Assembly: GCA_905250125.1 (NCBI GenBank)
Contig: CAJNOL010000317.1
Span: 1-64,000, forward strand
Length of the DNA: 64,000 bases
Direction: 5' to 3'
Origin: Rotaria sordida
Taxonomy: Eukaryota > Rotifera > Eurotatoria > Philodinida > Philodinidae
Part shown: positions 1-15,189 of the stretch, piece by piece
Numbering within the stretch: the first letter of the stretch is position 1
Layout: each line of letters starts with the position of its first letter
Notes under the pieces: model-generated
What the model was told of the DNA's origin: nothing
The model's database searches: none
What the model saw: only the letters and a program-made list of their open reading frames with translations
Translations under genes and position numbers: made by a program

Positions 1-390
1 AGTTTTATCTCTCATCAACCATGTATGTGTCTTACAGACATCAATTGCTTTTGTTATTCATATTCTTTCGTCTCTTATTTGATTTCATCCATTTTTTGTT
101 CTCTTTCTCTTGTAACTCGAATAGTTGTAAGTGAAGTCGAGTGTTACAAATTAGAGATGGAAAAAATGACTGTATATTTGTTGATAGCTGTAGGCGTTAT
201 GAGAACTTTTGTTATTTCTATAGTTCAACTTTCTATTGAATTTAAATATATTGTTCAAAATAGAGATGATCGTAATCAACAATGTGAGCGCAGCACCTGA
301 TTTACCGTTACTTATGGCTATTGGTCGTATATTTGCATTTTTTTTAGATACAGCTTATGGTTTTTTTAAAATAATTTCTTCAGTAAATGA
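1..390 (+). pseudogene. Possible 3' remnant of a membrane-protein gene, with a frame change
   Basis: Two overlapping plus-strand reading stretches look mildly coding. One frame runs to the TGA near 298 and gives a hydrophobic segment around 165-255 followed by a polar stretch. A second frame, readable from about 273, gives another hydrophobic segment and ends at a TAA near 394. The frame must shift between about 270 and 298 to join them, which could be a short unrecognised intron, a frameshift in a decayed copy, or coincidence. No family was recognised. Any gene here would begin outside the window to the left. Confidence 0.22.
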
Positions 391-394
391 ATAC

Positions 395-1659
395 TAAAGT
401 GATGTATTTGGAAAGGGAAAGCGAAAAATAGTCAAACGAAAATTAATCGAGAAATTCATAATAAAAAAAATAATAAAAGCTTCAACTGAGATGAATAAAC
501 CAAAACATTACAAAAAGAAAACGGAAAACGTCATTACCACAATGCAGGTTACTACAGCGAAGAATATGTTTTTCTGATACATACAGTATATGAAATAGAC
601 TTTCTTTTCAAAATTAAAACTATTAGATTCATGGATTTCCATGAAATTATATCAAAATAATACTGATATAAATGTGAAAACAAGAAAAAAAATACTTCAA
701 GAGTGCGATGCGAGAGTAAAGGTGTGGGTGTGAGTGTGTGAGCTAGAACAATAACACCTGCACCGCATACCAAACTACACCTATGCCCACACCCACATCT
801 TCTTATTTCAGTAGATGCTTTCAGCTGTGCTAAGAGTACAGTATCATACAGAATCAATGAAAGTACATGTGGAAATTTGTTACTGTTGTGAAAAATTAAC
901 TTTTTTCCAAATGGGAAATCATTTAACTCTAATAGAGGATACAAAAAGTATTTTTTTGCATTCATCTTCTCACAAATTCTTCTGTAAGTCAATGTAAGTC
1001 CTACAACACTAGATTAACATTTGTTACTGGAATCGAATAAATTAGTCAAAGGACTCTCAAATAATAAGACAATGCATCAAATACAATAGAAAATGAAAGG
1101 GTAACGACCGATATAGAAATGAATCGCGCTTCTTATTACGGTTGATGTTCAACAATAGCAGAAATATGAAATAAGTAAGAATATTCAAAGTGAATATATA
1201 TAGACAGTACATTGAATAAAATATTCTTCGACTTAATGTATTTCAAGTATCTATCCATTTAAATCTTTGTTAATTTTCTAAATGGTTTTACAATATAAAT
1301 TTCCCCATAATCTTAATGAAATTTATCAATGAATAGAGAGAATTATTTCTCACAGATACTTTGATTGTATTGCATATCAAATAAATGATTTTTAAAATAT
1401 CATTATTTATTTCTTTTATTGAATTTAATGTCTTTTTATTATTCATATAAATTCATATTACAATAAGACAACGAATAACAGAATTTATACACAAAACGCT
1501 TTAGTCTCATTTAACCAGCGAAAAACAATTTTTCTTTTCACACACTATAGACTAGATAAATATGTATATATATAATAAATGTTAATACAAAAAGCAAGAA
1601 ATCAGCAACAAAAACCACCGGGTAAAACAAAAAAAAAATTTTTTTTTTCTCAAATTATA
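395..1659. other. Intergenic region, no gene seen
   Basis: AT-rich sequence between a possible plus-strand remnant and the 3' end of the LRP-like gene. It contains a GT-rich block at about 718-742 that is partly self-complementary to an AC-rich block at about 780-803, giving a potential hairpin with an 11-bp core. Open frames crossing this block are of biased composition and match nothing recognised. The part next to 1659 should include the LRP 3' UTR. Confidence 0.5.
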
Positions 1660-4600
1660 TTATAAAATTCCTGTATTTGTTGATCGACTAGTTATTCGAT
1701 CTCCATTAAATATTGGTTGTTTTTCATCAACATAAAACGGATCATCAAGAAATTCATCTGTTTTATTATTTGAATTATTCATAACTACTGTTGGTGATGT
1801 AGATATTTCAATTTCATCTGATAAAACATCTTCTAATAATCGATCATGATTATTATTTTCTTGTGTTGGTAAATAACGATAAACAACATTTGTTGGATTA
1901 ATTTCTAAACCAATTTGTTCATGAAGACGATGATGTGAAAATAAATGTTTTAAACGCATTATTTTTGAATTATATCGAATAAAACCATAAATAAGAAAAA
2001 TTAAAATTCCACAAACAAATATTATCATTATCCATTTACGCCATTCTAATCGTATTCGTATATGACAATATTCACCAGTAAAACCATTAGGACAACTACA
2101 TATATATATATATATATTATAATAAAATAATGATTGTAATGAAATCAAAGACAAAAACAAAACAGAACAATAACTTACCGACAAAATGTTTTATTATTTT
2201 CTATAAAACATTGTCCATTGTTTTTACAATTCATCATTTGACACATATCATTTTGACATTGTTTACCATTAAAACCATTCGGACAACTAAATCAATCATA
2301 ATGAAAAAAGAAAATTTCTTAAATTAATATATGAACTTACTTGCAAATAATATTACTTCCATTTAATATACATCGACCATTATTTTGACAATGATTTTGA
2401 CATAAATTTATCTGACATTGATTACCAGTAAATGGCAACGAACATCTTTACAAAAGAAAGAACTATTAGCACACAATCTCTGCGGAGCGATGAGAAGAAT
2501 GTTGCTATAGCGTCTGTCACGGTGTGCATTTTTTGTTTTGCTCAGAAAATCATTTTTAAGAAAATATAAAGAATCTTTTAGACGGCATACATCTTAAAAG
2601 AAGAAGCATTGCCCAAATTTTTTCGAGAAAATTTTTATTGAGCTTAGTCATTCGGAAAATTAGTTTTATGTTTTTTTTTCTCAAAAACTATACATTCAAA
2701 TAAAAAAAAAAACAAAAAATCTTCGATGATCGATATCAGATGGTTTAATTTTGTCAAAAATTTAAACAATACTTACGAACACATTGTTGAATTATCATAA
2801 TCATTAATAATTAAAAGACCATTATTATAACATTGATATGTTTTATTATTGATTTCTCTACAAATACATGTTTGTGTTTGAATATGATATATTAATGAAT
2901 GAGTTGTTTCGTCACATGATGGTTCAAGAAATGATATTCGAGAACATTGATTACGTTTTAATGGTGATATAATACGATCACATGGAACTTCTATAAAAAA
3001 GAAAAGAAAAGAAAAGATTTATTCAATTAAAATATAAAAAATCAATTTACCTATTTCACCACGATCATTTTTAAGTATTGTACATAAATATGGTGTTTTT
3101 TGTTGATTTGATTCTGATAAATAACATATACATGGTGGTTGAGAATCATTACCAATATGTAAACAACCAACATTTATTAAATTTGTTAATCGACACATTT
3201 CACAATCATCACCGGTATATGTTCGATTTGAACATATACATTGACCATTTGAACATATACCACGACTATGACAAGATGAGCCACATAAATTTAATTCTAT
3301 TTTACAAGAGAATAAGAATAAATGGATTTAAGATTGATTTTTTTGGTATTTTTTAAACATACTTCCTGGAATAATACAAAGTGGTTGATAAGAAGGAGTT
3401 GAAATACATACATGACCATTTGGACATGAAGAATCAGAACAAACTTGTTTAACCACTATATATGTACAAAAATACAATTAAATTAATTTTAAAACTATTA
3501 TATTTAATGAAGATATCATATACTGACAAACATTGATGAAACTTCGATATTTAATTTACAAAAATCTTATTTTAACATAATCTTCAAATTGAATATTATA
3601 GATATCTTAAACAACGCATCTCGGACAATATTTGATACTTCTGTTAAATGGACAGTATAAAACTATCTGGACAACATGTCCCTTCATTTTGTTGATTGAT
3701 TACGGAAGGTGATAATAAATTTAAAACATTGGGTTAGAATCAGAATTTCGTGCTCTCCTTGATCTCCCGACTTAGAAAATCAGCCCAATTATTTTCTGAA
3801 GAATTGTCACAAGACTTTAGATTCTTAGTTTACTTTGGAGAGGGCTGTTTCGCTCTATGCTGAATAATTAGTAATAGAAGGTAAACTCAATAAGAGAATG
3901 ATTACTATGAAGGATTTCAGAACCTGATGCGATCAAGTAAAAACCAACAGAACTAACATAAATCGGGTGCCTTTAAAAGGAAAATAAGTAAGTAGTACAT
4001 AATGAATGTGAAACTGAGTAGAACCAGATTTACCGATTTTCTAGATCTGTTAATTCAACTGTTTTCATCTAGACTTTATTTTCGAATCTTACAAAGATTC
4101 ATTCATAATTCTGAACATATATTTGAACAAATGAATAAAACATTTTGTCAAGAAACTTTCACATTATTCTCATTATAAGAATTTGAAAAATCAATTTAGA
4201 AAATAAAACATATTTCTTTTAGATAAGCAAAATTGATCTTTGAAGAATATCAATCTTCTTACTAGATGAAATACTGTAGATAATTACTATTAAAACTTAT
4301 TAATTGTATCAGATACATATAAGATTTTTCAAAAGTAAATATTGACTTACTATTTGATGTATCTAGTTTAGGATATTTGAATTCATGTATATATCGAACA
4401 ATCATTGGCATTTTAAATTTTCGATATTGATCAGTTACAATTTTACCAAATTTTTCTACCCACATTTCATCATATGTTGAATCACTTGAATTGAATATCA
4501 TAACAACAAGTGTATCATCATGAAGATCAATTGAATAAGGTCGTACATCTATTTGAAATAGATGAAAATTTAAAATACCAAAAAAAAAAAAATAAAATAA

Positions 4601-7600
4601 AATAATTTTTTTATTTTACTTTTAAACTGATAAAGATTTGTTTTCCATGGTTGACTTGAATCAATAGCATAACTTTCAATTTCACCATTTGATAATATAA
4701 CATATAAACGTGGATGACGATAATCAATTGTCATACTTAATACTGGTTGATAAAGACTAATAAATGTTTCAAGATTTGATCCATCAAGTAAACTTCGATA
4801 GATAAAAGAATGTTGAGAATCATAATAAGCACTAATATAAAGATAACTATCAAATAAAACAAAAGAATTTATTTAGATTTTAAAAAAAAATGAAATTTTA
4901 TTTTACCCTTGTAACGGATGTACATTAACAGATGAAATTGTTTTCATATTTGAAAATGTTAATCGATTAACAAATATTAATTGAGTATAATCATAATTAG
5001 CATGTAAAATTTCAATACCATTTGTTGAAGATGATGATGAGGATGATAGATCATCATAGAGTGCATATACAATACGATGAATCCAATCAACTTCCAATGA
5101 TGTAAAATAAAAAAATGACGATGACCAAATCTATTAAACAAAAAAAAGATAAAATCAAATTCATATACATAACGAAGTAGAAAAAAAACCAGTGCTTTTT
5201 CTGAGTTCTGTATAAAATGTTAATTCTAATAAATAATGTACTGTTATCTAAAGTTCTCAAACATTTTCCTGACAAGCTCATAGTTCAATCTTTCATTTTG
5301 ATGAAACAAATGCTTTCTATTAGAGAAAAAAAATTTTTTTTTTTGTGTCTTAAATAAAATATTAAATTATTTCGATTAAAAACCTGTGTAGCATTATTTT
5401 GTAAACGATTATGTGAATACAAAATATGATTTAATTTTTGTCGCCATATATAACCACGTCCATTACGTTGTTCTGTATATAATAAATACCAACCATCATC
5501 AGCTGGTATTAATACTGCATCAATTACATGATGTGACGAAGTAACAGGCTAGAATATTTTAATAAATATTTCAATGAATTATTTAAAAATAATAAATCTT
5601 TACAGCAAATACTGAACCATGTTGATTAAGATAAAATGATGTACGACGATTTAACATCATATCAATTGTTCGATTACTCTTAATCACACATGATACATAG
5701 TTATTAGCAATCTAGCAACAAAAACAAAAAAACAAGATAGTTTGTAATGTAAATATGATAGATTCTTTTTTTTTAATACTTTTTGCATTTCATATCCTCG
5801 ATCACATTGACAATCGGATGTCTGTACTGTAGATTTTTTCTTTAAACATAAATCTAAATCATCATTTTTCTGTGATATATTTGCATGTGCACATGTACCA
5901 TAGGACCAATTACATAGATTATTTTCTAATATACAACTTCTAAATATTCGTATATATATATATAATCCTCATTTAAAAGAATAATTTTTTTTTATTCAAT
6001 TTTACCCATTTTCTATTTTAATATAACCATTTTTACATTGACAAACAGGTAAACGATTAATCATTTCACAAAAACTTGATATTGGATCACAATTTGTACA
6101 ATTTTCTATAAATATATAAAAAAATATCATGAAAATATTTTCTTTATTTATTCATTAACTTACGACAACGCCATTTATGTTCATCATCACCTAATGGACA
6201 TTGTGTTATACCATCACATAATTCATTTGATCGTATACATAATGGTATATAATCATATTGTTCATGTCGTTGTTGTGCACAACGATATCCATTCATACAT
6301 GTATAATCTTTAATTATTGATAATGATGAAATATTATTTTTATCATCACAATTTTCTTCATCAGATGAATCCGAACAATCAAGATCACCACTTTAAATAA
6401 AGAAAATATTTTAGAAAATAAATTTTTGTTTTTGTTTTTGAATAAACTTACTCGCAAACAAATGTTCGATTAATACAAAAATTACTTGTTTTACATCGAA
6501 ATAAATCCGACGATTCACAAGTTATATGAATTTCTGTTGTTGTTGATATTGTTGTTGTTGTTATATTATTAAAATGATTTAATACAAAATCTTTTATTAA
6601 AAAAAACAAAAATGAAACAATTTCAAAGAAAAACAAATGAATTCTTACTGCATGCTTGTGATGTTTCATCTTCACTAATACCATTTGTTCGATCTATTGC
6701 TGGACAATCATCAAAATTATCACAAACTTTTTCTAATGGAATACATTTTCCTGATGATGGACATTTGAAATATTCATAAGGACATGTTACATTTACACAA
6801 TCGAATGGTTCATCAGCGCCATCATCTAGAATATGATTATTATTTTAATAAAAAGAGAATTTTACAGAATTTCCTTTTTCATGTTTAGCAAAGTTATCTT
6901 GGTTGTAGAGAAATATAAGAATGATTACTACATTGAAGACGAATCCGTTTAGACTTTTGCTAGTCTCACTAAGATTTGTCTGTGGATCTAATGTGAGTGT
7001 CCGTTATTGCATATCCAAGACAAAAGGCTTTGTCTATTGTCATAATAAAGTTTCTATATCATGTCTTGTGTGTCTACTCAAAACAAAATACTGAAAATTT
7101 TTTCGAAAATGTTCTCTAGAAACTCGTTTGTGTATTGTAGAACTAAGAAAAATTCTTATAAAATTATATAGAAATATGAAATAAATACTTACAACAATAA
7201 GGATGTTCATCGCAACGATGACTAATTGATACACATTTTCCATCGCAATAAAATTCTACATCCGAACATAAATTAGGATATTTTTCTAAAAATATAGATC
7301 ATTTAAAAATCTATTTTTCTTCAAATAAAATTTTCCTTACTTGTACAAGTACTTAAACTAGGCCATTCACAAAAATGTCCACATATAATATCATTTTCAT
7401 CTTCACCATTTAAACAATCCGTAATATTATTACATAAATCAGCATTTGTTATACATTTCTTATTCATTGAACAAGAAAATGATGGTTTAGTACATGTTAA
7501 TTCTAATAAAGTAAAAATAAAAATTTTTCAAACAATAACAAAAACTAACAAACCTTGACAATTATTTTCATCTTCATTAAAAATACAATCTTTATATCCA

Positions 7601-10600
7601 TCACAACGTTGATAAAATGGAATGCATTTTTTTGATATTTGACAATTAAAAAAATGTCTAAGGAAGGAAAATAAAAAACAGAATTCCTTGAAGTATAGAT
7701 TTTTTCAATTCATTTTAAATAACTTACTCAGCACATTTAGGTTTACATGATCGACCATCATTAGTTAAACTATAATATTGTGCACAACTACATGTAATTT
7801 CTGTTTGATTAATTAAATTTGGAAAACATAGTTGTTCACATTGATCACATCGATTTTCTATTACTGTGCAATATCTTTTTATTTTATTTTTTAATCTATT
7901 TAAGAAATTTTTAAATTTACCTTTCTTTTCATTTGAATCAATAATAATAAAATCATTCATATGTATTGAATATCGAAGATAATATAAATTATGTAAAGAA
8001 TTTAATGACCATGTACCTTGTCCAAATCGAGATGATTTATCTAAAATAAATAAATAAATTCATTTGATTATAAATTTTTTTTTTTTTTTTTTTTTTTGTA
8101 TAATAAAATTTACTATGAAAAGTTTGTACAACTCGATTAAGATCAAAAATAAAACCAGGACCAAGTAATGTTGTACCAATAGCATGTTTTGGATTTATTC
8201 GAAATTCACTACGATTTGTAGTATCAACATCTAAGAAAGTTTTGTACATTTTATCTATAAATAATATTCAAAAAAAAAACACAAAAGACTTCAATTCATT
8301 GTAAAATTACAAAAAAACTTTTTTGTTTTTTACCAGCAAATATTTTAAATGAATGAAAACGATGTATTGCTTGATATTGTATATGTAGAATATCACCATG
8401 CATATTTAATGTAAATATTTTATCAAGACCATTATAAAAATATAAATGATGTGCTAATCGATCAAATGTCAATAATGGTCGAAGATAATTAACATTATCA
8501 ATATCATTAGTTGTTTTTAATGTAAATAATAATTTTAAATTTGTACCATCCATACCAATACGTACGATATGATGAGCTCGAGATTTAACTAAAGCTGTAT
8601 AGAATAGTAAACTAAAGAAAAATAAAAATGAAGGTTTGTTTATTTTTTTAGAAATCAAATATTTGAATAAGATTATTCATAATGATAGATAATCTAAGAA
8701 AAGATGAAACATCAAAGATATCAAATAAAATAAGCGGATGATTTTTTTTCTTTCTATGAGGATATCTAAACGTTGTAATTAAAAGGCGATTATCATACAG
8801 ATTATATATTTCATATGATAATAAAATTTTTCAATTAAATGTCTGTATGTAAAAGAATTTAATCGATAACTGTTGTATACGTTTTGAAAGAACTAAAAAC
8901 TATTCCCTTATTTTTCTAATCTAGTTTTCATGAAGTTTAATGTTAAATTTGCAATTTCGCCATTTTAATCAGATTTTATTATGAAAAAAATGAATAATTA
9001 ATTTTATTGCTAACGAAGAAAGACTCACAACTGACTGATAAAAGTTCCGATTCATTGTTTATTGTTACGATGATATAGCATTTCTACGATATCCGTGGTT
9101 CACCATCAGGAACTTCAAGGAGACTGATTTTTGAATTTCGTTAAACTTATTTCATTGATTATGAACTCGATCAATAAACTGTCGCATCATAAATAAAGAA
9201 AGGTTTGGATTTTTTGATTGACTCTAGCATACAGTCAAACAATATTACTAGAACCTCTCTTTTAATATACTCTAGTACCACTGACCTATTTCAATTTTCT
9301 ACCGACGGAAAAAATGCTGCGTCACATGGATCAGTAGATAAACAGATATTTTTCTTCATTTACACAAAAACAACTCCAACAGTTTGGGCGCATGACTTAG
9401 TGAGAATAGTTTATTGTGAAAATTTCACATCTTTTGATTTATCCCTATTCTGTAATAAGAATATCGAATCTGTTGATGTATATGAACAATATAGAAGACA
9501 TATTTTCATCATAAAATATTTTCATTTAAGATTGTTTCTACGCAAAATTTCTAATCAAAATTCAAAAAAATCAATTTTTCTGAACTGCATAATGCATATA
9601 GTCTCGATTCAAAAGTGATTTATCAATTGAATGACTTCTTATGTAAGACTATTTCTATTCATACCCTTTTTCTGGATATAAAACAATACGTTGTGGTAAA
9701 TAATCACTAATTGTTTGATGAAGTAGAATACGACAAAAACTTCCATTAAGACGACAAACATCAATACTTTGTAAACGTGTATTAACAAAATAAATATTTC
9801 TATGTAACCAATCAACAGCTATTGATTGAATTGATGTATAATCACGACCATCAATAATTAACTAAAAATCAAAAGAAAATTTTTTGTATCATTAAAATAT
9901 AAATTATATTTCATACTTCTTTTTGTAATATTGATTGATTTAAATTAATTCGAAATATTCCACGAGTTTTTGGACAAGACATAATTATAGGTCGAATAGG
10001 TACGGAACATTCAACAAAATATATATAATTTTCTATAGGATCATGATCAATTAGATAAGCATGATTTGTTAATGTTATTAATGTTTTATTATTATTAATT
10101 GACCATTCTTTAATTTTTCCTAATTCATTTTCATATGTCATATTTAATTTATGTATACCATTATCAAATAAACCAAATAAAAATGCTACACAAAAATAGA
10201 TAAGTTCTTTTGATATAAGAAAAAACAACAACAACAATAACAACAACATCATAATCGATTATTACCCGGTGTAAATGTATTTGTTCGAAGTATACATGTA
10301 TGTTTATCAGATTTTAATTGATAATTTTCATGACATGCACAACGATATGATCCAAGTGTATTTATACAATAATGATCACAAACAAGTCTTTCTCGACATT
10401 CATTTATATCTTCACATATACCAGTTGTTTCATTCATTCGATAACCTGATTGACAAACACAACGTTTATTAAAATAACCTCGACAGTATTGATTTTCTTC
10501 TAAACATGTATTATTAATTGAACATGGTCGTTCAATTAATGATGATGGTGAAGGACCTTGAAATAAAAAATTTTAAAAAAAAACAAAAAAACAAAAAAAA

Positions 10601-13600
10601 ATCTTTTTCTTTTACATTCATTATCATCTTTATCATCATTATTATGATTGATTAATATTGAACTACATTCATGTTTTAAATAACATTCAATATTTTTTGG
10701 TAAACATTTATCTGTTAAACCACAACGATAAAATAATTTCTGACTAACATAATCTTCAATTGGACAACTACATGACATTTCATCACTACGATCATGACAT
10801 TGTGTTATTGTATCACATAGATTAGATTTTGGTATACATAATTTTGTTGATTTACATGTAAATTGATCATGAGTACAAAAATGTCGAAAACCTTTTAAAA
10901 GAAAGACTATTAGTGCAATCATCAATAATGTCTGTGATGTGGGGGATGAGAGAGTGTTGTTGAAGTGTCTGTGATGGTATCTGACTAGCATTTATCACAG
11001 CCTGTGGGAAGAGTGCTCAAATATTAATTTCTATACTTTAATATTTTTTTTAGATTTTTTTTCACAAAAAAAAAAAATAAATGAAAATTTTTCTTTAAAA
11101 ATTTATATTTGCAACATACGACATATTGTTGAAGATTCATCACTGTTATCAACACAATCCTTATGTTAAAAAAAAAAAACTTAAAACAATATAATTCTAT
11201 TAAATAAAATATTTTTACTTGTATTCCATCACAAATAGCATCTAATGGTACACATTGATTTTTTAAATGACAAGTAAATTCATCAGATGAACATTTAACC
11301 GTTATTGTTGGACAATCTATTGAATTATTAAATTTTATTTTGTTATAATCTTAGTTTTTGGTTTTTCTTGTTTTTTACCTAACTCATCCGATGCATATGG
11401 ATCAAGACAATCATTTATACCATTACATAGCCAAGTTTTTGGTATACAACGATTCGTTATTTTACAATGATATTCATCTCGAGAACAACTTATTAATGGA
11501 TTTCGTTGTGTACATTGTTCATCAATAGCATTACGACAATCAATAACACCATCACAAACGGAAGACCTTTAAAAAAACAAAGAAACAAGATGTTTAATTA
11601 AATTAATCTCTGACTAGAAATCTACATCGAAGTCATATTTAGAAACGATCGAAGCTCTCTAAGTTATCTATCAGCAAGTTATGTTGAACACTACAGATTT
11701 TTTGAATAGTACGCTTTATTTTTTGATATTCATTGTACAAATTGATGTATTTTGGAGGCTCTGATTCACGTCTTCTCAGAGCTTTACAAAGGTAGAAAAA
11801 AAATCGAAGTTAAAGTTGACTCCTATGCAGACGTCTACCTTTTAGTTATATTATTAAGTCAAATAATTCTTTTTTAATATACAATATGAACTCTTAGTTC
11901 ATATTTGAAACTAGACAAATTATTATAATGAATATTATATACATCATCAAAAACTGGTATTTTTCATACGCTTATCACATTGTTGTCATACAGGGGCGTA
12001 ACTAATGGAGGAGGCGTGACGCCCTACTTCTATTGAAAATATCCCACATCGCGCTTCTTCTTTTTTCGAGACTCAACAACCTCGCACGTTCCTCTGTCTG
12101 CCTTCAATGCTGAATTGCATCTCTGTTGTTACATATCTATGAATGTATGTATACAAGATGCAAATCATATATTTAATTTAATAAGGTCAAGTATATGTCT
12201 TAAGAAATATAGAATTCTTTACTAGATTAGCATACATGATATCCCAATATTTTTCAATAAAAGAAACTTATAAACATATGAAAAGCACTAGAAAATAAGT
12301 TAATAAACAAGCTTAATTAATCTTGAAATAAAGGAAACTAAATTAATTAAATTCATACAGGCAGAATAAACAGATTTTTTGTATAGAATTGAGAATAGAA
12401 ACTAGATTTCGAATGATATTAATCTAAGAATAGACATTCTTTTTTGATAGACAAATCTTATTTGAACTTTAAAGCTCTTTTTTTTCTCTCATGCCTGTCA
12501 AAGAGAAATTCTTACACATAATCCTATTAATAATTTATTTTTATTTGAAATTAATTAATGGTATAATAATAAATATCTATGTGTAGGTTTGTGAGTCAGG
12601 ACAAGATCATAATCTATCTTCTTTCTAGAATGTGTCATAGATTTTCTTTTTTCTTTTTCTTTTTTTGTTGCTTATATATGATTTTTGACGATCGGGGAAT
12701 GAGATATCTATTTAGTATTCACATACATATGTCTGAAGTAAAAAATAAAACTATCAATTATACTTATTCGATTTAGCAAATATTTCTATTAAGATTTTTA
12801 TCATTTGTAGAACTTCACGAAAAAAACAAAACGTTGTTCTTTATTTTTATTTATAAATTTTCTATCGATATAAATGAACACTTACAAATGATATATAAAT
12901 ATGCTTTACTCATTATAACTACTTCTATGCATAGACTAATTGAAGATGAAGGCGTCTGTGAAGTGTTAAAAGTGCTACAATGTCAAAAATGGATAATTAT
13001 CCCTAAAGGCATGTCTACCATGGACGAAATCGAAAATTAATGTGACTATTAACAATTTATATGTAAAATGTTTGTTAGCAAGAATACAAATTTGCAAACT
13101 CAAAAATATAAAAGTACTTGCAAGTAAAGATTACTCCCCAAAGGCACATTTAACAAAATGAAAATATACCGTTTAATACAAATTTGTATAGGTTGTGTAT
13201 ATTCAAATCGAATACCATGATCAACAAGACGAGTACTATGAAGTATATCTTGTTCGCAATTAATAGAATACTTTGTATTACACAGATCATTATTAATAAT
13301 TGCTGTTGAACAGTTAGCTTCATCTGTTTTATCTTGACAATTATATTCTCCATTACATACAAATGCATAAGGTAAACATTGTATAATATCACAACGAAAT
13401 AAATATGATGGACAAATAATTGAATCATCTACGTAAAATAATATTTTTTTTTTTTTTTATAAAAAATATTTATTACTAAACAAAAATAATAAATCATAAT
13501 TACTTACTAAATTTTTTTACATCATCAAATGAGATTTCTTGTTTTTCAGCATAACATATTAATGAATTTATAATTAAGAAAATATGAATTAAGATTAATC

Positions 13601-13607
13601 GCATCAT
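1660..13607 (-). CDS. LDL-receptor-related protein (LRP-like), single-pass membrane receptor
   Basis: Multi-exon gene for a large secretory-pathway receptor. The first exon (13508-13607) starts with two ATGs and encodes a signal peptide ending near CYA, followed by a GTAAGT donor. In order come LDL-receptor class A repeats (13430 to about 10620, typical CxxxxFxC and DCxDxSDE spacing), an EGF plus a calcium-binding EGF with a DINEC start (10266-10558), a first YWTD-like beta-propeller (about 8110-10190, with VDWLHRNIYF), an EGF (7724-7860), about seven more LDL-A repeats (7658-6160), EGF sequence, a second propeller (about 5730-4340), and several EGFs (3456-2050). A transmembrane helix and cytoplasmic tail end at TAA 1660. 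Most introns are 50-70 bp; long ones are about 3460-4330, 6840-7186, 8613-9655 and 11570-13169. The family mediates endocytosis or Wnt-type signalling; the ligand is unknown. The order resembles LRP proteins, but no single ortholog is asserted. Confidence 0.85.
11570..13169 (-). other. Long intron of the LRP-like gene
   Basis: About 1.6 kb between two LDL-A exons, with donor GTATAT just below 13170 and acceptor TTTAAAG just above 11570. It is roughly 25 times longer than most introns in this gene. No exon-like sequence was recognised. It includes the transposon-end-like segment near 11991 and otherwise AT-rich sequence. Confidence 0.6.
11990..12050. mobile_element. Possible DNA-transposon terminus (hAT-like motif), solo end
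   Basis: A short GC-richer block begins CAGGGGCGTAAC and contains the palindrome GGCGTGACGCC at about 12013-12023, inside an otherwise AT-rich LRP intron. CAGGGGCG-type ends are common in hAT-like non-autonomous elements. No matching right end or target-site duplication was found in the intron, so this may be a remnant or a chance resemblance. Confidence 0.25.
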
Positions 13608-15189
13608 TTACTTCTTTTTTTTTAATATTCTGTAAATCCAAAAGTTAGAGATAAAATAAGTATACACGAAATTAATCAATCTCCAGGCGGTACTTTTCTG
13701 TCGTCACAACTGTTAGTCAGTATAGTAGTTCTAATGAATACTAAGTTCATTCTTTTCTCTTTTTTTTTTTCTTTTTTCCTCTTGTTCTCTTCTGTGCTCA
13801 CACAGTTGATGGGTCCACTCTTTTCGTCCATTTTTTTTTTCTCTTCTGTCTAACAAACTAGCGGTCGCAATGTGAATAAGCTGTTCAATATCGATTAGAA
13901 TATGAAGAAGAGAAAAGAAAGAAAGACAGAAAGAAAAAAAAAAGAGAGAAAGAGAGAGAGAGAGAAAGAAACGACCATTGATGTTGTCGAGTGTCCATCT
14001 ACCGAACACCCGACACTGATTATTCTTTGTTATTAACACATGCTTGACTTTGTCCGAGTTTAATCAAGCAACATCAACTAACAGAAAATTTTTTTGTCGG
14101 TAATGGAAAAAGATAGGAAATTATTGTTAGTAGATCGACACGAAGACATGTTACTATCGTCAACTCTCGTCTAAACGACAAATAAGAAGAAAAGAAAATT
14201 CCAATAATATTTATCATTTACATATATACATATCTACTATTCATGTGAAAATGAGTAGATTGAAGTGTGAAAAGCAGAAGAAGAGAAAAAAAAATAATTT
14301 AGGACATTTAACTTTTCTTCTTTTTTTTTATGATTATTATTCGTTGAAATTATCTCTTGAGTATAGGATATGCATATGCTTGTCTTTGCTTCCAGAGAAA
14401 TCTGATAAACAAACCAAAAAAAAACGAGAAAAAAAAGAGAAAGAAGAACTATGTAAAAAATCTATTAGGAAATAATACAAAGAAACATAAACAGTTGTTT
14501 TGATAATGTGTAAAGTAGTAATGTCGCTTTGCCAATAATTACCAGAGATCCTTTTTTTTATATTTCTTTTCTATGTCAGTTGCTACTAGAATGAATCGAA
14601 ACCCGCAAAAAAACAAAAATAATACAAGAAGAAAATAAAAAGAATCGACGAACGTGAACAGAAGGAAAAACAGACGTCGATAATAACGGAATGTATGAAA
14701 AAAGCATATGAAGTATATGTCTGTTACAATAACATTATACAGAGAACTTGTCCGTAACTCGTTTACATTCTAATGTAATATACGATAACAAGAAAGTGAA
14801 GATTTTTGGGTTTTATTTTTGCTCTGTTTTTTTTACGTCACATTGAGTTCAGCTTTTATTTATCAATAATCTCTTATGTAAGTGTATAAATAATAGAAGA
14901 TACAATTATAAAAATTAAAGATTAGTTTTCTTTGAATAATTAATTGACATTCTATAGTTAATATTATAATGTAATTAATATCAACATCCTACAATTAATT
15001 TTTAGTGTAAATATAGAATAAAATCGTAGTCGATTATGTCATAATTTTATTGAAGTAAAAAATAAAAAATAAAAAATAATAAAAGAAAAAAACGTCTTAT
15101 TGAACTAATAAGGCATGAGCAAATAATTGTAGTTCAATGTATTTCGAATATATTAAAATAAGCGATTTTTACGTAAGAAAATATTCTGT
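13608..15189. other. Intergenic region between LRP-like and smoothelin-like genes
   Basis: Holds the LRP promoter side and the smoothelin 3' UTR side. Low-complexity tracts dominate: a T/C-rich block at about 13750-13850 and an A/G-rich block at about 13905-13972. These create spurious open frames of biased composition. No gene or RNA was recognised. Confidence 0.5.

Noticed and set aside
552..992. Minus-strand open frame of 146 codons over the GT/AC-rich block
   Set aside because: Composition reflects a simple repeat and its partial inverse; no domain and no support from flanking exons.
9205..9618. Plus-strand open frame of 137 codons inside a long LRP intron
   Set aside because: No recognised domain, no signal or membrane pattern, and no splice context. 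Frames of this length occur by chance in introns of about 1 kb here.
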